From Streptomyces sp. NRRL F-6131 (GTDB lineage Bacteria; Actinomycetota; Actinomycetes; Streptomycetales; Streptomycetaceae), in assembly GCA_000719695.1 (NCBI GenBank), contig JOHN01000123.1, forward strand, positions 1 through 7,149: a stretch of 7,149 bases of DNA. The letters run 5' to 3'. The position numbers and the translations under genes are program-made. The notes under the pieces were generated by a model, which saw only the letters and a program-made list of their open reading frames with translations, was not told where the DNA came from and ran no database searches. The first letter of the stretch is position 1. Each line of letters opens with the position of its first letter. Below, in pieces: positions 6,567-7,149 of the stretch.

Positions 6567-7019
6567 ATGAACGAACTGACGATTCGCCGGGCGACCGGCG
6601 ACGACCTGCCGGCCATCGTCGCCATGCTCGCCGACGACCCGCTGGGGGCGACCCGGGAGAGCCCGGACGACCTCACCCCCTACCGCACCGCGTTCGACCG
6701 CATCGACGCCGACCCGCACCAGCACCTGGTCGTCGCCGAGCGCGCCGGCCGGACGGTCGGCACCCTGCAACTGACCGTCGTCCCGGGCCTCTCCCGGAAG
6801 GGCGCCACCCGCACCGTCATCGAGGGCGTCCGCGTCCACACCGACGAACGGGGCAGCGGCCTCGGCACCGAACTGATCCAGTGGGCGGTCGAACGCTCCC
6901 GGGAACTCGACGCCCAGCTCGTCCAGCTCACCTCCGACATCACCCGCACCGACGCGCACCGCTTCTACGAACGCCTCGGCTTCGTCCCCTCCCACCTCGG
7001 CTTCAAGCTCGCGCTCTGA
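6567..7019 (+). CDS. GNAT-family N-acetyltransferase
   Basis: A 150-residue, single-domain GCN5-related acetyltransferase of usual family length. It would transfer an acetyl group from acetyl-CoA to an amine of an unknown acceptor. The N-terminus NELTIRRATGDDLPAIVAML is a typical beta1-alpha1 start. Strand beta4 (TVIEGVRVH, 83-91) leads to the acetyl-CoA pyrophosphate loop RGSGLG (95-100, the R/Q-x-x-G-x-G/A motif), and TDAHRFYERLGFVPS (128-142) is the conserved C-terminal motif with the Tyr that often acts as general acid. I chose ATG 6567; an in-frame GTG at 6561 would add two residues. There is no clear Shine-Dalgarno sequence, but a -10-like TAGGGT is correctly placed for leaderless transcription. 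The gene is convergent with the rRNA operon and ends 40 bp before its terminator. Nothing in the context narrows the substrate. Confidence 0.93.
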   Translation: MNELTIRRATGDDLPAIVAMLADDPLGATRESPDDLTPYRTAFDRIDADPHQHLVVAERAGRTVGTLQLTVVPGLSRKGATRTVIEGVRVHTDERGSGLGTELIQWAVERSRELDAQLVQLTSDITRTDAHRFYERLGFVPSHLGFKLAL

Positions 7020-7058
7020 CGCAGAGCGCCGTCGTGCCAACGAAAAGCACGTGAACGC

Positions 7059-7094
7059 AAAGAACCCCCATCCGGATCCCGGACGGGGGTTCTT
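7059..7094 (-). terminator. rRNA operon terminator downstream of 5S rRNA
   Basis: On the minus strand a 16-bp stem (7094-7079 with 7075-7060) closes a 3-nt loop; the single imperfection is a G-U wobble in that RNA but an A/C mismatch in the plus-strand RNA, so it is oriented for the rRNA transcript. The stem ends in ...GGGGGTTCTT followed by one more T, giving a short U-rich tail. It starts about 12 bases past the 5S 3' end. It may also stop GNAT transcripts from the other side. Confidence 0.88.
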
Positions 7095-7106
7095 CGTGAA
7101 TGATTG

Positions 7107-7149
7107 TTCGGCGGCGTCCTACTCTCCCACAGGGTCCCCCCTGCAGTAC
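7107..7149 (-). rRNA. rrf: 5S ribosomal RNA, 3' end (partial)
   Basis: Read on the minus strand, the last 43 bases give GTACTGCAGGGGGG, ACCCTGTGGGAGAG and TAGGACGCCGCCGAAC, the conserved 3' end of actinobacterial 5S rRNA. The remaining two thirds or so of the molecule, and presumably 23S and 16S rRNA, lie beyond the right edge. The exact mature 3' end is uncertain by one or two bases (7106-7108). It is followed directly by the operon terminator. Confidence 0.95.

Noticed and set aside
5553..7040. Minus-strand frame of 495 codons opposite the VOC and GNAT genes
   Set aside because: Antisense to two intact family genes and reaching almost to the rRNA terminator; the composition is that of a shadow frame.

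Overview
The window is very GC-rich actinobacterial chromosome, most probably Streptomycetaceae (Streptomyces or Kitasatospora). The evidence is the strong third-position GC bias, the GTG starts, citrate synthase and RecD2 proteins that read like streptomycete versions, and a 5S rRNA 3' end of streptomycete type. It looks like core chromosome: I see no insertion sequence, phage gene, CRISPR array or tRNA.

Layout from left to right: (1) 1-514, plus strand: the 3' part of a heavy-metal (copper-type) P-type ATPase. Its last two membrane helices are missing, and its frame runs through a strong hairpin. (2) 431-470: four perfect tandem copies of a 10-bp unit. (3) 465-1184, minus: an SDR oxidoreductase convergent with the ATPase. 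(4) 1185-1642: 458 bp without a credible gene. (5) 1643-1678: the intrinsic terminator of gltA. (6) 1708-2997, minus: complete citrate synthase. (7) 2998-3221: the gltA leader and promoter region, with an 18-bp near-palindrome. (8) 3222-5534, minus: RecD2 helicase. (9) 5535-5651: a divergent intergenic region with a perfect 9-bp inverted repeat. (10) 5652-6443, plus: a two-domain VOC protein. (11) 6567-7019, plus: a GNAT acetyltransferase, possibly translated from a leaderless mRNA. (12) 7059-7149, minus: the rRNA operon terminator and the last ~43 nt of 5S rRNA, whose operon lies beyond the right edge.

The genes do not form one pathway. GltA feeds the TCA cycle, RecD2 acts in DNA repair, and the SDR, VOC and GNAT proteins are accessory enzymes of unknown substrate. 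recD2 and gltA point the same way with no obvious terminator between them, so some readthrough is possible, although gltA has a plausible promoter of its own. I found no convincing new multigene system. The points most worth a second look are the truncated ATPase, the repeat array that places TGA stops in all three frames behind the SDR gene, the palindrome at the gltA promoter, and the inverted repeat between recD2 and the VOC gene.
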